From assembly GCF_022179445.1 (NCBI RefSeq), contig NZ_BPQU01000010.1, forward strand, positions 82,068-146,067: 64,000 nucleotides of DNA. The letters are read 5' to 3'. This document shows, in pieces, positions 18,006 to 27,169 of the stretch. The notes under the pieces are model-generated. The model was given only the letters and a program-made list of their open reading frames with translations. It had not been told where the DNA came from and ran no database searches. Both the position numbers and the translations under genes were made by a program. The DNA is from Methylobacterium mesophilicum (lineage in GTDB: Bacteria > Pseudomonadota > Alphaproteobacteria > Rhizobiales > Beijerinckiaceae). The stretch's first letter is position 1, and every line of letters starts with the position of its first letter.

Positions 18006-18989
18006 ATGACCCATATCCGCACCAGCCTCCGCACCCTCCTCGCCGGAGCCGCCTTGCTCCTGGCCCAGGCCCAGCCCGGGTCCGCCGCCGGCTTCGACGG
18101 CGCGATCAAGAACAACGCGCTGGCGCTGAACGCCGCCGGGACCGTCGCCGCTGTGTCGAACAGCGAGGAGAGCGCCGTCGTCGTCTACGACGTCGCCAAG
18201 GGCACGGTGCTGCGCCGCCTCGACGGCTTCGTCACGCCGCGCAACATCGTGTTCGCGCCGGACGGCGCCCGCTTCTACGTCTCCGACAGCGGTACCGGCC
18301 GGATCACGGTCTACGACACCGCCACTGGCAAGGAGGCCGGCGTTCTCGCCGCGGGCCCCGGAGCGTTCGGCACGGTGCTCTCGGCCGACGGAGGCAAGCT
18401 CTACGTCAACAACGAGGCCGCAAGCACGCTGACCGTGTTCGACACCAAGACCATGCTCGCCGAGGCCGTGATCCCCGGCTTCTCGCAGCCGCGCCAGGGC
18501 GTGAAGCTGTCGCCGGACGGCAAGACCGTGTTCGTGACGAACTTCCTCGGCGACAAGGTCACGTTGGTTGATACCGCCACCAACAAGATCACCGGCGAGA
18601 TCGCCGGGTTCGACAAGCTGCGCGCGATCTCGATCACCAAGGACGGAAAGACGCTGTTTGCCGCCAACAGCGGCCGTAACACCATCGGCGTGGTCGATGT
18701 CGCCGCCCGCAAGGTCACCTCCGAGGTGGCAGTGGGCAAGGACCCCTACGGCGCCGCGCTGACCCCGGACGGGCACTTTGTCTATTCGGGCAACCTCAAG
18801 GACAACTCGCTCTCGGTGATCGACACCGGCACCCTCAAGGTCGTCGCAACGGTGACCGGCCTGAACGAGCCGCGCCAGGCGATCGCGTTCTCGGCCGACA
18901 ACGCCCACGCCTACGTCCTCAACCGCGACCTCAGCGTCGCCGTGGTTGATCGCGCGAAGAATGCGGTGGTCTCGACGATGAAGCCCTGA
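18006..18989 (+). CDS. Secreted YVTN-repeat beta-propeller protein
   Basis: A 327-residue protein with a signal peptide (about 1-28, ending GSAAG) and seven or so 40-residue repeats with the pattern SPDGK-x-hFVTN...hhDT-x-T, the YVTN/NHL-like propeller. Such proteins are periplasmic or extracellular and mostly of unknown role; some sit with cytochromes in alcohol or sulfur oxidation clusters. It lies between sorAB and another sulfite-oxidase-like gene, 186 bases after sorB. No catalytic residues can be named. Confidence 0.8.
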   Translation: MTHIRTSLRTLLAGAALLLAQAQPGSAAGFDGAIKNNALALNAAGTVAAVSNSEESAVVVYDVAKGTVLRRLDGFVTPRNIVFAPDGARFYVSDSGTGRITVYDTATGKEAGVLAAGPGAFGTVLSADGGKLYVNNEAASTLTVFDTKTMLAEAVIPGFSQPRQGVKLSPDGKTVFVTNFLGDKVTLVDTATNKITGEIAGFDKLRAISITKDGKTLFAANSGRNTIGVVDVAARKVTSEVAVGKDPYGAALTPDGHFVYSGNLKDNSLSVIDTGTLKVVATVTGLNEPRQAIAFSADNAHAYVLNRDLSVAVVDRAKNAVVSTMKP

Positions 18990-18996
18990 GGCGACG

Positions 18997-19027
18997 CGCG
19001 CCGGGGGCCTTGTCGGTTCCCGGCGCG
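18997..19027 (+). terminator. Hairpin after the first YVTN gene
   Basis: CGCGCCGGG and CCCGGCGCG form a perfect 9-base-pair stem with a 13-base loop, followed by TTCTCG. The tail is poor in T, so it may slow rather than stop transcription. Confidence 0.5.
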
Positions 19028-19068
19028 TTCTCGTCGTCGACACCTCACGAACGCAGGACAAAGACCCC

Positions 19069-20154
19069 ATGCTCGGCCTGTTCCAGCGCAAGGACCGCCT
19101 CATCGTCCACGGAAAGGCGCCCTACAACGCCGAGCCGCCGCTCGATCGCCTGCGCGCGGCCTTCATCACCGACCAGGTCGACTTCTACGTCCGCAGCCAC
19201 GGGAATATCCCGGACCTCGACGCCGACAGCTACCGCCTGACCGTCGACGGGATGGTTGCGACGCCGCTCGAACTGTCCATTGCCGATCTGAAGACGCGGT
19301 TTGCGCCCGTCACCGTCACGGCGGTAATGCAATGCGCTGGCAACCGCCGGGCCGACATGCTGGCGGTGGCCCCGGTCTCCGGCGACCCGTGGGCGCCCGG
19401 CGCCATCGGCAACGCGAAATGGACTGGGGTGCGCCTCGCCGACGTTCTGCGCGCGGCCGGCATCGATGCGGGCGATACGCGCCACGTCGCCTTCGAGAGC
19501 CACGACCGGATCGCGGACACGGACACGCGTTTCGGCGCCTCGATCCCGCTCGCCAAGGCGCTCGCCCCCGAGACGTTGGTCGCCTTCGCAATGAACGGCG
19601 AGCCTCTCGCCCCCGAGCATGGCCACCCCCTGCGCGTGGTGGTGCCGGGATTTGCCGGTATCCGCAGCCCGAAGTGGCTCGCCCGCATCACGGTGCAGGA
19701 CCGGCCCTCCGACAATCCGATGCAGGCCGACGACTACAAGCTGTTTCCGCCCGACGTGACCGCCGAGACCGCCGACCCCGCCCACGGCATCACCATCGAG
19801 GCGATGCCGCTCAACAGCGCGATCTGCGAGCCCGCCCGCGGCGCGGCGTTGAAGGCCGGCCGGCACACGATCCGCGGCTACGCCATCGCCAGTGACCGCG
19901 CGGTCGCCCGCGTCGATGTCTCGACGGATGGCGGTCGCAGCTGGGCACAGGCCCGGATCGACCGCGATGCGGACGCGCCCTACGCCTGGACGTTCTGGGA
20001 GATCGACCGCGAGCTGACTGCGGGCGAGCACGAACTCGCGGTGCGGGCCTGGGATTCCGCCGGCCAGACCCAGCCGGCCGCGCCCGACGACACCTGGAAC
20101 TACAAGGGCTACCTCAGCGCCGCCTGGCACCGGGTGCGGGTGACCGTTGCCTGA
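19069..20154 (+). CDS. Cytoplasmic sulfite oxidase-like molybdopterin enzyme
   Basis: The 361-residue protein has the sulfite-oxidase fold with molybdopterin cysteine C89 (MQCAGNRR), a WAPGAIGNAKWTGVRL segment like that of SorA, LRVVVPGFAGIRSPKWL, and a C-terminal dimerisation domain with VDVSTDGGRSW. It carries no signal peptide or Tat motif, so unlike SorA it should act in the cytoplasm. GNRR instead of GNSRG after the cysteine matches animal and plant-type sulfite oxidases. It could protect the cytoplasm from sulfite; the electron acceptor is not evident. AGGACA precedes ATG 19069. Confidence 0.85.
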   Translation: MLGLFQRKDRLIVHGKAPYNAEPPLDRLRAAFITDQVDFYVRSHGNIPDLDADSYRLTVDGMVATPLELSIADLKTRFAPVTVTAVMQCAGNRRADMLAVAPVSGDPWAPGAIGNAKWTGVRLADVLRAAGIDAGDTRHVAFESHDRIADTDTRFGASIPLAKALAPETLVAFAMNGEPLAPEHGHPLRVVVPGFAGIRSPKWLARITVQDRPSDNPMQADDYKLFPPDVTAETADPAHGITIEAMPLNSAICEPARGAALKAGRHTIRGYAIASDRAVARVDVSTDGGRSWAQARIDRDADAPYAWTFWEIDRELTAGEHELAVRAWDSAGQTQPAAPDDTWNYKGYLSAAWHRVRVTVA

Positions 20155-20160
20155 TGACCG

Positions 20161-20532
20161 TCACGCCCAGAGCAGGGCGATGGCCGCGAGGCCCGAGATC
20201 GCGATGAGCAGGGCCGCAACCCCGACGGTGAGGATGCGCGGCATCATCGGGATCTCGGCATGGGCGAGTCGCGCTCGGATCGCCCGGTCCCGCCATGCGG
20301 CGCCGGCGAACGAGGCGAGCGCACAGGCGATCAGCGTGAGCGACAGCACCTTCAGTGGCCAGACCGCCAGCACCTCTCGCAGGAAGCGCTGCGCGGCCAG
20401 GCCGACGCCGAGGAAGGCGAGCCCGGTGCGAAGCCACGCCACGAACGTACGCTCGGCTGCCAGCACCGTCCGGTCCTCGGCGAGCCTCACCCGGGGATCG
20501 TCGGGGGGCACGGGTTTCGCAGGATCGCTCAT
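20161..20532 (-). CDS. DUF202 (YidH-type) membrane protein
   Basis: A 123-residue protein with the DUF202 signature LAEDRTVLAAERTFVAWLRTGLAFLGVG near its N-terminus, followed by two more hydrophobic segments. It was taken to start at ATG 20532, which overlaps the stop of the LysR gene by four bases. The function of DUF202 is unknown. It closes a minus-strand chain of four overlapping genes (sigma factor, anti-sigma, LysR, DUF202). Confidence 0.85.
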   Translation of the reverse strand: MSDPAKPVPPDDPRVRLAEDRTVLAAERTFVAWLRTGLAFLGVGLAAQRFLREVLAVWPLKVLSLTLIACALASFAGAAWRDRAIRARLAHAEIPMMPRILTVGVAALLIAISGLAAIALLWA

Positions 20533-21419
20533 CCGGCATCCGCCGTCGCGATCAGGTCGAGCAACGCGTCGGCGGCCCGGCTGCAGTAGCGCTCCTTGTG
20601 GCGCAGCACCCGGAACGGACGGCTCGGCAGGGCAAACGCCGCCCGCACCAGCGTTCCGGCCCGAAGCGCAGCTGCCACTACGGTCTCGGACAGAACGGCG
20701 GCCCCGCCCCCGGCCTCGACGGCGGCGCGCACCGCCTCGTTCGAGGGCAGTTCGAGCGTGACCCGGAGTTGGGCCGTGGAGAGGCCAGCCTCCGTGAGCG
20801 CCGCCTCGAAGGCCGAGCGGGTTCCCGATCCCGCCTCGCGCAGCACCCAATCGCCCCCGGCGAGGTCCTTAGGTTCGAGGGCGGTCGCCCCTGCGAAGGG
20901 ATGGGCTGGGGCAACCACGAGGACGAGTTGGTCGCGCGCGATGGTGGTGCTCGCAAGCGTCGGGTCGTCCAACGCCCCCTCGACGAAGCCGAGTTCGGCC
21001 TGCCCGGCGCGCACCGCGTCGGCGGCGTCGGTGGTGTTGCCGACCGCCAGCCGGATGGCGATCTCAGGGTAGGTGCGGCGGAAGGCGACGAGGTGGCGCG
21101 GCAACCAATCGCTGGCGATGGTCTGGCTGGCGTAGAGCGCCAGCGTCCCGCGTCGCATGCCGCTGAGGTCGGCGAGCACCAGTTCGGCGGCCTCGGCCCG
21201 GGCGAGCACGGCGCGGGCCTCGTCGAGGAACACACGCCCCGCCTCGGTCAACTCGATCCCGCGGCCAACCCGGTGAAACAGCTTCGTCGCGTGCCGCCCC
21301 TCGATGTTGGCGATCGCCGTGCTGACCGCCGATTGGACGATGTTCAGCGCCTCGGCGGCCCGCGTCACGTGCTGCCGCTCGGCCACCGCCACGAAGATGC
21401 GAAGCTGGTCGAGGGTCAC
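20529..21419 (-). CDS. LysR-family transcriptional regulator (CysL/CbbR-like)
   Basis: The 296-residue protein has an N-terminal winged helix (MTLDQLRIFVAVAERQHVTRAAEALNIVQSAVS-type) and a substrate-binding domain with DWVLREAGSGTR, a segment shared with CysL and CbbR-like regulators. The start is GTG 21419, overlapping the anti-sigma stop by four bases. In Bacillus CysL activates sulfite reductase; with sulfite dehydrogenases next door, control of sulfur metabolism genes here is a reasonable inference. The divergent sulfite-oxidase-like gene at 19069 ends just beyond DUF202. Confidence 0.8.
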   Translation of the reverse strand: MTLDQLRIFVAVAERQHVTRAAEALNIVQSAVSTAIANIEGRHATKLFHRVGRGIELTEAGRVFLDEARAVLARAEAAELVLADLSGMRRGTLALYASQTIASDWLPRHLVAFRRTYPEIAIRLAVGNTTDAADAVRAGQAELGFVEGALDDPTLASTTIARDQLVLVVAPAHPFAGATALEPKDLAGGDWVLREAGSGTRSAFEAALTEAGLSTAQLRVTLELPSNEAVRAAVEAGGGAAVLSETVVAAALRAGTLVRAAFALPSRPFRVLRHKERYCSRAADALLDLIATADAG

Positions 21420-22225
21420 GGCTGCCGACGATCCGGCGCGAGGCCGCGGACGTGCGCATCGACCGCCTGCGCGACGGTGAGCAGCCGAGCCTCGTCGGTG
21501 CGGCCGGTGACGACGTAGGACATGCCACCATCGACCCAGGAGAAGGCAGCGATGTCGCCCTCTCGGGCGAAGCGGAAGAGCGTTCGCCCATCGCCGTCTC
21601 CGACGCGGCTGTAAAGCGTCAGGCGGGTTCCGCGGTCGTCGTCGTACATTAGCATCGCTGCGGATTCGGCGCCGGCCGGCAGCAGCCGCCCGCCCATCAG
21701 GCGAAACCCTTGGGCCGCGAGATCGGGGGCCGCGACCGCGTGACCGAGGCGCTTCGAGAGCCACGTCACGAGGTGGGGCTTCTCGTCGGCGCGCACCTCC
21801 ACCGGATGCACCACCTCGACCACGAAGGTGCGAAAGGCCGCGACCGCGTCCTGCGTCACCGGTGCCCCCGCCACCATCATCGTCGTGGGCCCGCTGCGCA
21901 GGGCATGGCCGAACCAGCCGCCGGCACCGCCGAGCGCGAGGCAGAGAACGGCTGCTGCCGCCATGGGGAACCAGCCCCTGCCGACGAACCGGCGCCGCGA
22001 GCGGATGTTGGCCACCCGGAGCCGCGCCGGGATCGCCTCCTCGGCGATCGGCGCGAGGCGGGCACGCAGGTGCTCGCGCAGGGCGCGATCCGCCGAGACC
22101 TCGGCCGCACGCGCGGGGTTTCCTTTGAGCCATGCCTCGACCAGCGCCTGCCGCTCCGGTTCGAGGCGGCCGTCGATCAGGCCGTGCAGGTCGTCCTCGC
22201 CGACCGGGCGTGGATCCCCGCTCAT
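21416..22225 (-). CDS. Anti-sigma factor, membrane-bound
   Basis: The 269-residue protein has an acidic N-terminal anti-sigma region (DLHGLIDGRLEPERQALVEAWL), basic residues before one membrane helix (about 87-105, PMAAAAVLCLALGGAGGW) and a periplasmic C-terminal domain. The N-terminal pattern is that of zinc-less anti-sigma factors such as the ChrR/RskA-like group. ATG 22225 overlaps the stop of the ECF sigma gene (22222-22225), the usual sigma/anti-sigma pairing. The periplasmic part probably senses the signal. Confidence 0.85.
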   Translation of the reverse strand: MSGDPRPVGEDDLHGLIDGRLEPERQALVEAWLKGNPARAAEVSADRALREHLRARLAPIAEEAIPARLRVANIRSRRRFVGRGWFPMAAAAVLCLALGGAGGWFGHALRSGPTTMMVAGAPVTQDAVAAFRTFVVEVVHPVEVRADEKPHLVTWLSKRLGHAVAAPDLAAQGFRLMGGRLLPAGAESAAMLMYDDDRGTRLTLYSRVGDGDGRTLFRFAREGDIAAFSWVDGGMSYVVTGRTDEARLLTVAQAVDAHVRGLAPDRRQP

Positions 22226-22731
22226 TTCACCCTCCTCAAGAGGCCAGTCCGGCCAGTTTCCAGAAAACTTCGCATCCGTGTCCGCGCCCGGCTCAACCGC
22301 GACATCACCGTACCCAGCGGTACCCCGAGCACCTGGGCCGCCTCGGCATAAGACAGATCCTCCACCGCGACGAGCAGCAGCACCGAGCGCTGTTCCTCGG
22401 GCAGGGTGTCGAGGCCGGCGAGTACGTCGCGGGCTCCCAACGCGGCTTCCGGGTCGATACCTGGGTCGGGCACCTGCTCCAGCGCTTCCGCGCCGCAATC
22501 GACGCCGCGCCGGCCCCGGCGCCGGACGGCGCCGAGGAACAGGTTGCGCTCGATCGTGAACAGCCACGCCCGCAGGTCGCCGTCGCGGCGACGTCCGGAC
22601 CAGGCGGACAACGCCCGCTCCAGGGTGTCCTGGACGAGGTCGTCCGCCGCCTCGCGGTCCCGCAACAGCGCCACGGCGTAGCGCCGCAGGGCCGGGATCT
22701 GCGGTTCGATGAGGGCGGCGATCTCGTCCAC
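22222..22731 (-). CDS. ECF-family RNA polymerase sigma factor
   Basis: A 169-residue sigma factor with region 2 (ADDLVQDTLERALSAW, then LRAWLFTIERNLFLGAVRR) and region 4 (LPEEQRSVLLLVAVEDLSYAEAAQVLGVPLGTVMSRLSRAR). There is no extension, so it is controlled by the co-encoded anti-sigma. Targets are unknown; promoters of the neighbouring sulfite and Y-X4-D genes would be the first to compare. It begins the minus-strand chain; the COG4315 gene lies just downstream in the window, upstream in transcription. Confidence 0.9.
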   Translation of the reverse strand: MDEIAALIEPQIPALRRYAVALLRDREAADDLVQDTLERALSAWSGRRRDGDLRAWLFTIERNLFLGAVRRRGRRGVDCGAEALEQVPDPGIDPEAALGARDVLAGLDTLPEEQRSVLLLVAVEDLSYAEAAQVLGVPLGTVMSRLSRARTRMRSFLETGRTGLLRRVK

Positions 22732-22744
22732 GAGGCTTTACCGA

Positions 22745-23128
22745 TCAAGGCTTGGCGATGTGCCATGCGCCGTTGAGGAAGCCGTCGCCGGTGATGTCGC
22801 CGGGCTTGGTGTCCTTGGCAAAGGTGTAGAGCGGCTTGCCCTTGTAGGCCCACTGCATCGTGCCGTCATCCCGCGTCACCATCGTCCAGTCGCCGCTGGC
22901 GGCCGAGCCGGAGGCGGCCATCAGGGCCGGCCAGTTGGTCGCGCAGGGGCCGTTGCACATCGACTTGCCGCCCATGTCCTTGTCGAAGGTGTAGAGGGTC
23001 ATGCTCTTGGCATCGACGAGCGCCGGCCCCTTGGCGGTCTCGGCCGTCACGGCAGGCGCGGCGGCCTGGGCGGCCAAGGCGGAGAAGGCGACAGCCGCGA
23101 AGGCGGCGCGGATCAGCAGAGTGCGCAT
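22745..23128 (-). CDS. Secreted COG4315 protein (Y-X4-D repeat)
   Basis: The 127-residue precursor has a signal peptide (about 1-22) and two copies of the family repeat: MTLYTFDKDMGGKSMCNGPCATNWPAL-type in the middle and GKPLYTFAKDTKPGD near the end. COG4315 proteins are predicted lipoproteins or secreted proteins of unknown role; CxxxC next to the first repeat (CNGPC) may bind metal or haem. It precedes the sigma factor by 13 bases on the same strand and probably heads that operon. Confidence 0.85.
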   Translation of the reverse strand: MRTLLIRAAFAAVAFSALAAQAAAPAVTAETAKGPALVDAKSMTLYTFDKDMGGKSMCNGPCATNWPALMAASGSAASGDWTMVTRDDGTMQWAYKGKPLYTFAKDTKPGDITGDGFLNGAWHIAKP

Positions 23129-23309
23129 GGGTGAGGTCTCCCGCGGTCGAGCATGACCGCATCGGGAGGGATGCCCAAGAGGCGCCTCTATTCCACGCGT
23201 CTTCTCGACGACAGATCACGAAGGCGTGAACGGGCTCTCAGCCACATCCGCGGAATAAAGCCGCGCCCCAGGCATCCTTCCCATCGACACCGGATCAAAA
23301 GGAAGCCGC

Positions 23310-23765
23310 ATGCGCGGAGCACTGGGATTTGCCGTGACGGCGGCGCTGATGGCAAGCGGCCTCGTCGGCGGCCGGATGATGATGCGCCCGACCTTGGCCG
23401 CCACCGAGCCAGCGGCAGCTCCGTCCGCGTCCTTCGACGCGATGATGGCGCAGTCGATGGCGCAGATGCATGCCGACATGATGGTCCCGCCCTCGGGCGA
23501 CCCCGACCGCGACTTCGCCGCGATGATGATCCCGCACCACGAAGGCGCGATCGCGATGGCGAAGGCGGAGCTGCTCCACGGCAAGGATCCGGTCCTGCGC
23601 CGCCTCGCGCAGGGGATCGTCGTCGAGCAGGGCCAGGAGATCGATGTGATGCGCCGCGCGCTCGCCGATCGCCCCGCGATGCCGGGTCAGGCCGCCGGCG
23701 CCCCTCCCGTTCACCACCATGGCGCGGCACCTGCCGCCGAGATGCCTTCGGAGCACCGCCGATGA
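23310..23765 (+). CDS. DUF305 (CopM-like) secreted protein
   Basis: A 151-residue protein with a signal-like N-terminus and the DUF305 core DRDFAAMMIPHHEGAIAMAKAEL, plus a histidine-rich tail (VHHHG). Related proteins such as CopM bind copper. It is preceded by AAAGGAAG. Its stop overlaps the ATG of the next YVTN protein (23762-23765), so the two are made together. Copper handling is a family-based inference. Confidence 0.85.
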   Translation: MRGALGFAVTAALMASGLVGGRMMMRPTLAATEPAAAPSASFDAMMAQSMAQMHADMMVPPSGDPDRDFAAMMIPHHEGAIAMAKAELLHGKDPVLRRLAQGIVVEQGQEIDVMRRALADRPAMPGQAAGAPPVHHHGAAPAAEMPSEHRR

Positions 23766-25198
23766 AGACCGCCCTGACCGTTCTCGCCCTTGTGCTGCTC
23801 TCCGGCTCGGCCTTCGCCGGGCAGGCTCCGGGCCCCGCCTCGGCGCCCGACGAGCCCATCAGCAGCAAAGACCGATTCTACACCTCCGATCAGTTCTCCA
23901 ATACGGTCTCTGTGGTCGATCCCGCCGCCAACACCCTGCTCGGGGTGATCCGGCTCGGCGACCCGACGCCGATAAACCTGAGCCCGCTCTATCGCGGGCA
24001 GCTTCTGGTTCACGGCATGGGCTTCTCGCCGGACCACAGGACCCTGCTCGCGGTCTCGATCGGTTCGAACTCCGTGAGCTTCATCGACACGGCGACCAAC
24101 GCGGTCCGCCACACCGCCTATGTCGGCCGCTCGCCACACGAAGCCTTCTTCACGCCGGACGGCCGAGAGGTCTGGGTGAGCGTGCGCGGCGAAGACTATA
24201 TCGCCGTGCTCGATGCCGCGACCGCCATGGAGACCCGCCGGGTCACCGTACCAAACGGGCCGGGCATGACGATCTTCTCGCCGGACGGCACCTACGGTTA
24301 CGTCTGCTCCAGCTTCAGCCCCGAGACCGTCGTCATCGACACCAAGACCCACGCCATCGTCGGCCGCGTGAAGCAGGAGAGTCCGTTCTGCCCCGACATC
24401 GCCGCCACGCCGGACGGCAAGCAGGTGTGGTTCACCCTCAAGGATGTCGGCCGGACCCAGGTGTTTTCGGCGCGTCCGCCATTCGCGCCGCTGAAGACGA
24501 TCGAGACCGGGCCGATCACCAACCACGTCAACATCGTCTCGACCAAGGCCGGCCAGTTCGCCTACGTGACGATTGGCGGCCTGAACCAGGTCAAGGTGTT
24601 CCGCACCGACGATTTCTCCCAGCTCGCAACGATCCCGACCGGCGCCCTGCCGCACGGGCTCTGGCCCTCGGGCGACGGCAGCCGCGTCTATGTCGGCCTG
24701 GAGAACGCCGACAAGGCCGCGGTGATCGACACCGCGTCGAACACGGTGATCGCCGAGGTGCCGATCGGGCAGGGTCCGCAGGGCGTCGCCTACGTCCCGA
24801 ACGCCGTGCCGGAGGGCGACGGAATGCAAAACCTGCAGCCGCTGGGGGCCGCAGGCCAGACCAGTGCGCTGACGCTCGCGGGCGGCGACGGCAAGCCGGC
24901 GACGCAGGTTACCCTGTTCGACCAGGGCGTGCTGCAGACGCTGCAGGCCGCGATCACGGGACTGGCGCCGAAGATGCCGTTCGTGCTGGCGCTGTCCGCA
25001 GATCCGAAGGGCGCGACCGGCCTGGAGCCACTCGCCGCCTTCACCACCAACCCGGCCGGCGCGGCCATCGTCAACGCGATCGGTCCGATCCGGCAAGTCA
25101 CCCGCAAGGACGCCGGCCCGAGCCGCCGTTACTTCGTGGTCGCGGCGGGCAAGCCCGGCAAACTCGGCGGCATCGAGCAGGTGCAGATCACGGATTAA
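23762..25198 (+). CDS. Secreted YVTN beta-propeller protein with C-terminal extra domain
   Basis: The 478-residue precursor has a signal peptide (about 1-19) and YVTN-type propeller repeats between about 40 and 350 (for example FSPDGTYGYVCSSFSPETVVIDTKT is one repeat's layout, in parts). The last 120 residues form a separate beta-rich domain (from about QTSALTL). It is coupled to the DUF305 gene by a 4-base overlap. It resembles surface antigen or cytochrome-associated propellers; function unknown. Confidence 0.8.
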   Translation: MKTALTVLALVLLSGSAFAGQAPGPASAPDEPISSKDRFYTSDQFSNTVSVVDPAANTLLGVIRLGDPTPINLSPLYRGQLLVHGMGFSPDHRTLLAVSIGSNSVSFIDTATNAVRHTAYVGRSPHEAFFTPDGREVWVSVRGEDYIAVLDAATAMETRRVTVPNGPGMTIFSPDGTYGYVCSSFSPETVVIDTKTHAIVGRVKQESPFCPDIAATPDGKQVWFTLKDVGRTQVFSARPPFAPLKTIETGPITNHVNIVSTKAGQFAYVTIGGLNQVKVFRTDDFSQLATIPTGALPHGLWPSGDGSRVYVGLENADKAAVIDTASNTVIAEVPIGQGPQGVAYVPNAVPEGDGMQNLQPLGAAGQTSALTLAGGDGKPATQVTLFDQGVLQTLQAAITGLAPKMPFVLALSADPKGATGLEPLAAFTTNPAGAAIVNAIGPIRQVTRKDAGPSRRYFVVAAGKPGKLGGIEQVQITD

Positions 25199-25657
25199 TC
25201 GAGCGGTGTCGCCAGTCCGGAAGGCGAACATCTCAAACAATGCCTCCGTGACGCGAGCCCAGCCTCGATGTCTGCTTTCGAGAACAGCGTCAGCCCGCTT
25301 CTATGGCGTAGTTGGGTCGGACGCGGCAGGTCTGCTTTTTAAGCCTGGCAGGTCCGTGGCACGAATCCCGAACGTTGAACCGCGTTGTATCGCGGCGCCG
25401 CCAAATCGCTTCAAGCTCCGTCGGAATGGCCGAGCGAGCGCTACGATCTCGTCTGGACACGCGAGCGCTGAGGGAATGAAGGGTCCTTCGCTCAAATCCG
25501 GCGGCGCCTGCTGGTCGGCGACAACTGCGATTCGGACGAATTCCACCCCATGAGGATGAAACGCTCATGTTGCCCATGACAGGCGAACGCGCTGTCCGCT
25601 GGAACGTTGATGGGCCACGACCAGGAAAATGTCCAAATTAGTTCCAACGGATGACCG
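25199..25657. other. Intergenic region, nothing firm
   Basis: The 459 bases hold no gene I can support. A short run of codons near 25430-25545 reads RYDLVWTRER, then FAQIRRRLLVGD after a stop, and might be the tail of a decayed gene. No ribosome-binding site or start goes with it. Confidence 0.4.
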
Positions 25658-26686
25658 ATGAGCCAAAAGCGAAAAGTGGACCGGCGTCCCACCGTGGTGG
25701 TGACCGGTGCAAGTGCAGGGGTGGGGCGGGCGATCGCCCACGAATTTGCCCGGCATCACTGGAACGTTTCGGTGCTGGCGCGGGGAGAAGCAGGGCTCGA
25801 CGGTACCGTACGGGACATCGAGAACGCCGGGGGCCGGGCGCTGGCGCATCGGGTCGACGTCGCGGACGCCGAAGCCGTCATGCGTGCGGCGGACGAGACC
25901 GTGAGGGCGTTCGGTGGCATCGACGTTTGGATCAACGTGGCGATGGTGACGATCTACGCGCCGGTGCAGCAGACATCGCCTGAGGAGTACAAGCGGGCGA
26001 CCGAGGTGACGTATCTCGGACAGGTCTACGGCACGCTGGCGGCCCTCAAGCACATGCAGCACCGAAACGCCGGCTCCATCGTCTGCATCGGCTCCGCCCT
26101 GGCGTACCGGTCGATTCCGCTCCAATCGAGCTACTGCGCGGCGAAGGCCGCCGTGCGGGGCTTCGTCGACAGCCTGCGCAGCGAGTTGCTGCACGATGGT
26201 TCGCGGGTGCGGTTGACGATGGTGCAGCTTCCGGCGGTGAACACGCCGCAGTTCGACTGGGCGCGAACGCGCATGCCGCGTCGGCTGGAACCGGTCCCGC
26301 CGATCTATCAACCAGAGGCGATCGCGCGCCATGTCTATCGCGCGGCCCAGACCTCGCCGCGCGAACTCTGGATCGGCTTCCCGACCTGGAAGGCGATCAT
26401 CGGCAACATGATCATCCCGGGCTGGATCGACGGCTACCTCGCGCGACACGGCTATCGCGGTGAAATGACAAGCCAAGCTGCGATCGAAGGGCGGCCGGAC
26501 AACCTCTACGATCCCGTCGACACCGATCCGGGTGCGCATGGGAGGTTTGATGATCGCTCGCTCACGTCGGTGCCGGCTGCCGACCCGCGCTGGCTCAAAC
26601 TCGGCATCGCCGCGGCACTCGGAACGGTGCTTGTCGGAGCCTTGACGGTTGCGAGAGCTTCACCGACCTTGCGCCGCCTCCGGTGA
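25658..26686 (+). CDS. Short-chain dehydrogenase/reductase with C-terminal membrane tail
   Basis: The 342-residue protein has a Rossmann nucleotide site VVVTGASAGVGRAIA, a catalytic set S (CIGSALAY) and YCAAK. The NNAG motif is altered to INVA. Beyond the 250-residue SDR core there is an extension ending in a hydrophobic segment (IAAALGTVLVGALTVA, about 316-332), so the enzyme may be membrane-attached. Substrate unknown. It converges on cyoD. SDRs of this extended type often stand next to GH15 and GMC genes in methylobacteria stress clusters, but that is a loose comparison. Confidence 0.85.
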   Translation: MSQKRKVDRRPTVVVTGASAGVGRAIAHEFARHHWNVSVLARGEAGLDGTVRDIENAGGRALAHRVDVADAEAVMRAADETVRAFGGIDVWINVAMVTIYAPVQQTSPEEYKRATEVTYLGQVYGTLAALKHMQHRNAGSIVCIGSALAYRSIPLQSSYCAAKAAVRGFVDSLRSELLHDGSRVRLTMVQLPAVNTPQFDWARTRMPRRLEPVPPIYQPEAIARHVYRAAQTSPRELWIGFPTWKAIIGNMIIPGWIDGYLARHGYRGEMTSQAAIEGRPDNLYDPVDTDPGAHGRFDDRSLTSVPAADPRWLKLGIAAALGTVLVGALTVARASPTLRRLR

Positions 26687-26710
26687 GGGATGGGCAGCCC
26701 CTCGCCGCGA

Positions 26711-27169
26711 CTACGTCATCCGCATACGCAGGTTGAGCAGTACGACGAGGGTGCCGCCCACCATCAGCCCGATGATGAGGGTGGAGAACAGGATCAACTG
26801 CAGATCGTCGCGGGATGAGCGGCGCAGATCCACGTGTAGGAAGCAGCGGAAGTGCACCACGGCTTGGACCAGGGCCAGTGCGAAAACGATCCCAAGCGCC
26901 GTCGTGCCTGCTGCCCATCCCCAGGTCACGACCGCAAACGCGGCGCCGGTGAGGAGAAGGGCGAAAACGTACCCGATGCCGTAGGTCATCAGGTCGCGGC
27001 GTTTGGCATGCTTCTCATCGCTCGATCGCAGGCGTGCCCTGGCCTCGTCTCCCCGTCGATCCCTCGCGATCGCCGCGCCGCCCGCCAATGCTCTCGCAGT
27101 GCCGATCAGAGCGGCCGCGCCGGCAGCCTTTAGCAACACGACGCCCTTCGAGGGCCCTCGGGTGGTCAT
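26711..27169 (-). CDS. cyoD: Cytochrome o ubiquinol oxidase subunit IV
   Basis: A 152-residue protein whose C-terminal two thirds hold three membrane helices with VQAVVHFRCFLHVD, the CyoD signature. Residues 1-55 are a basic extension not usual for CyoD (about 110 residues in E. coli), so the true start could be later, for example near KRRDLMTYGIG. The annotated ATG overlaps the cyoC stop (27166-27169). Subunit IV assists assembly of the quinol oxidase. Confidence 0.85.
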   Translation of the reverse strand: MTTRGPSKGVVLLKAAGAAALIGTARALAGGAAIARDRRGDEARARLRSSDEKHAKRRDLMTYGIGYVFALLLTGAAFAVVTWGWAAGTTALGIVFALALVQAVVHFRCFLHVDLRRSSRDDLQLILFSTLIIGLMVGGTLVVLLNLRMRMT

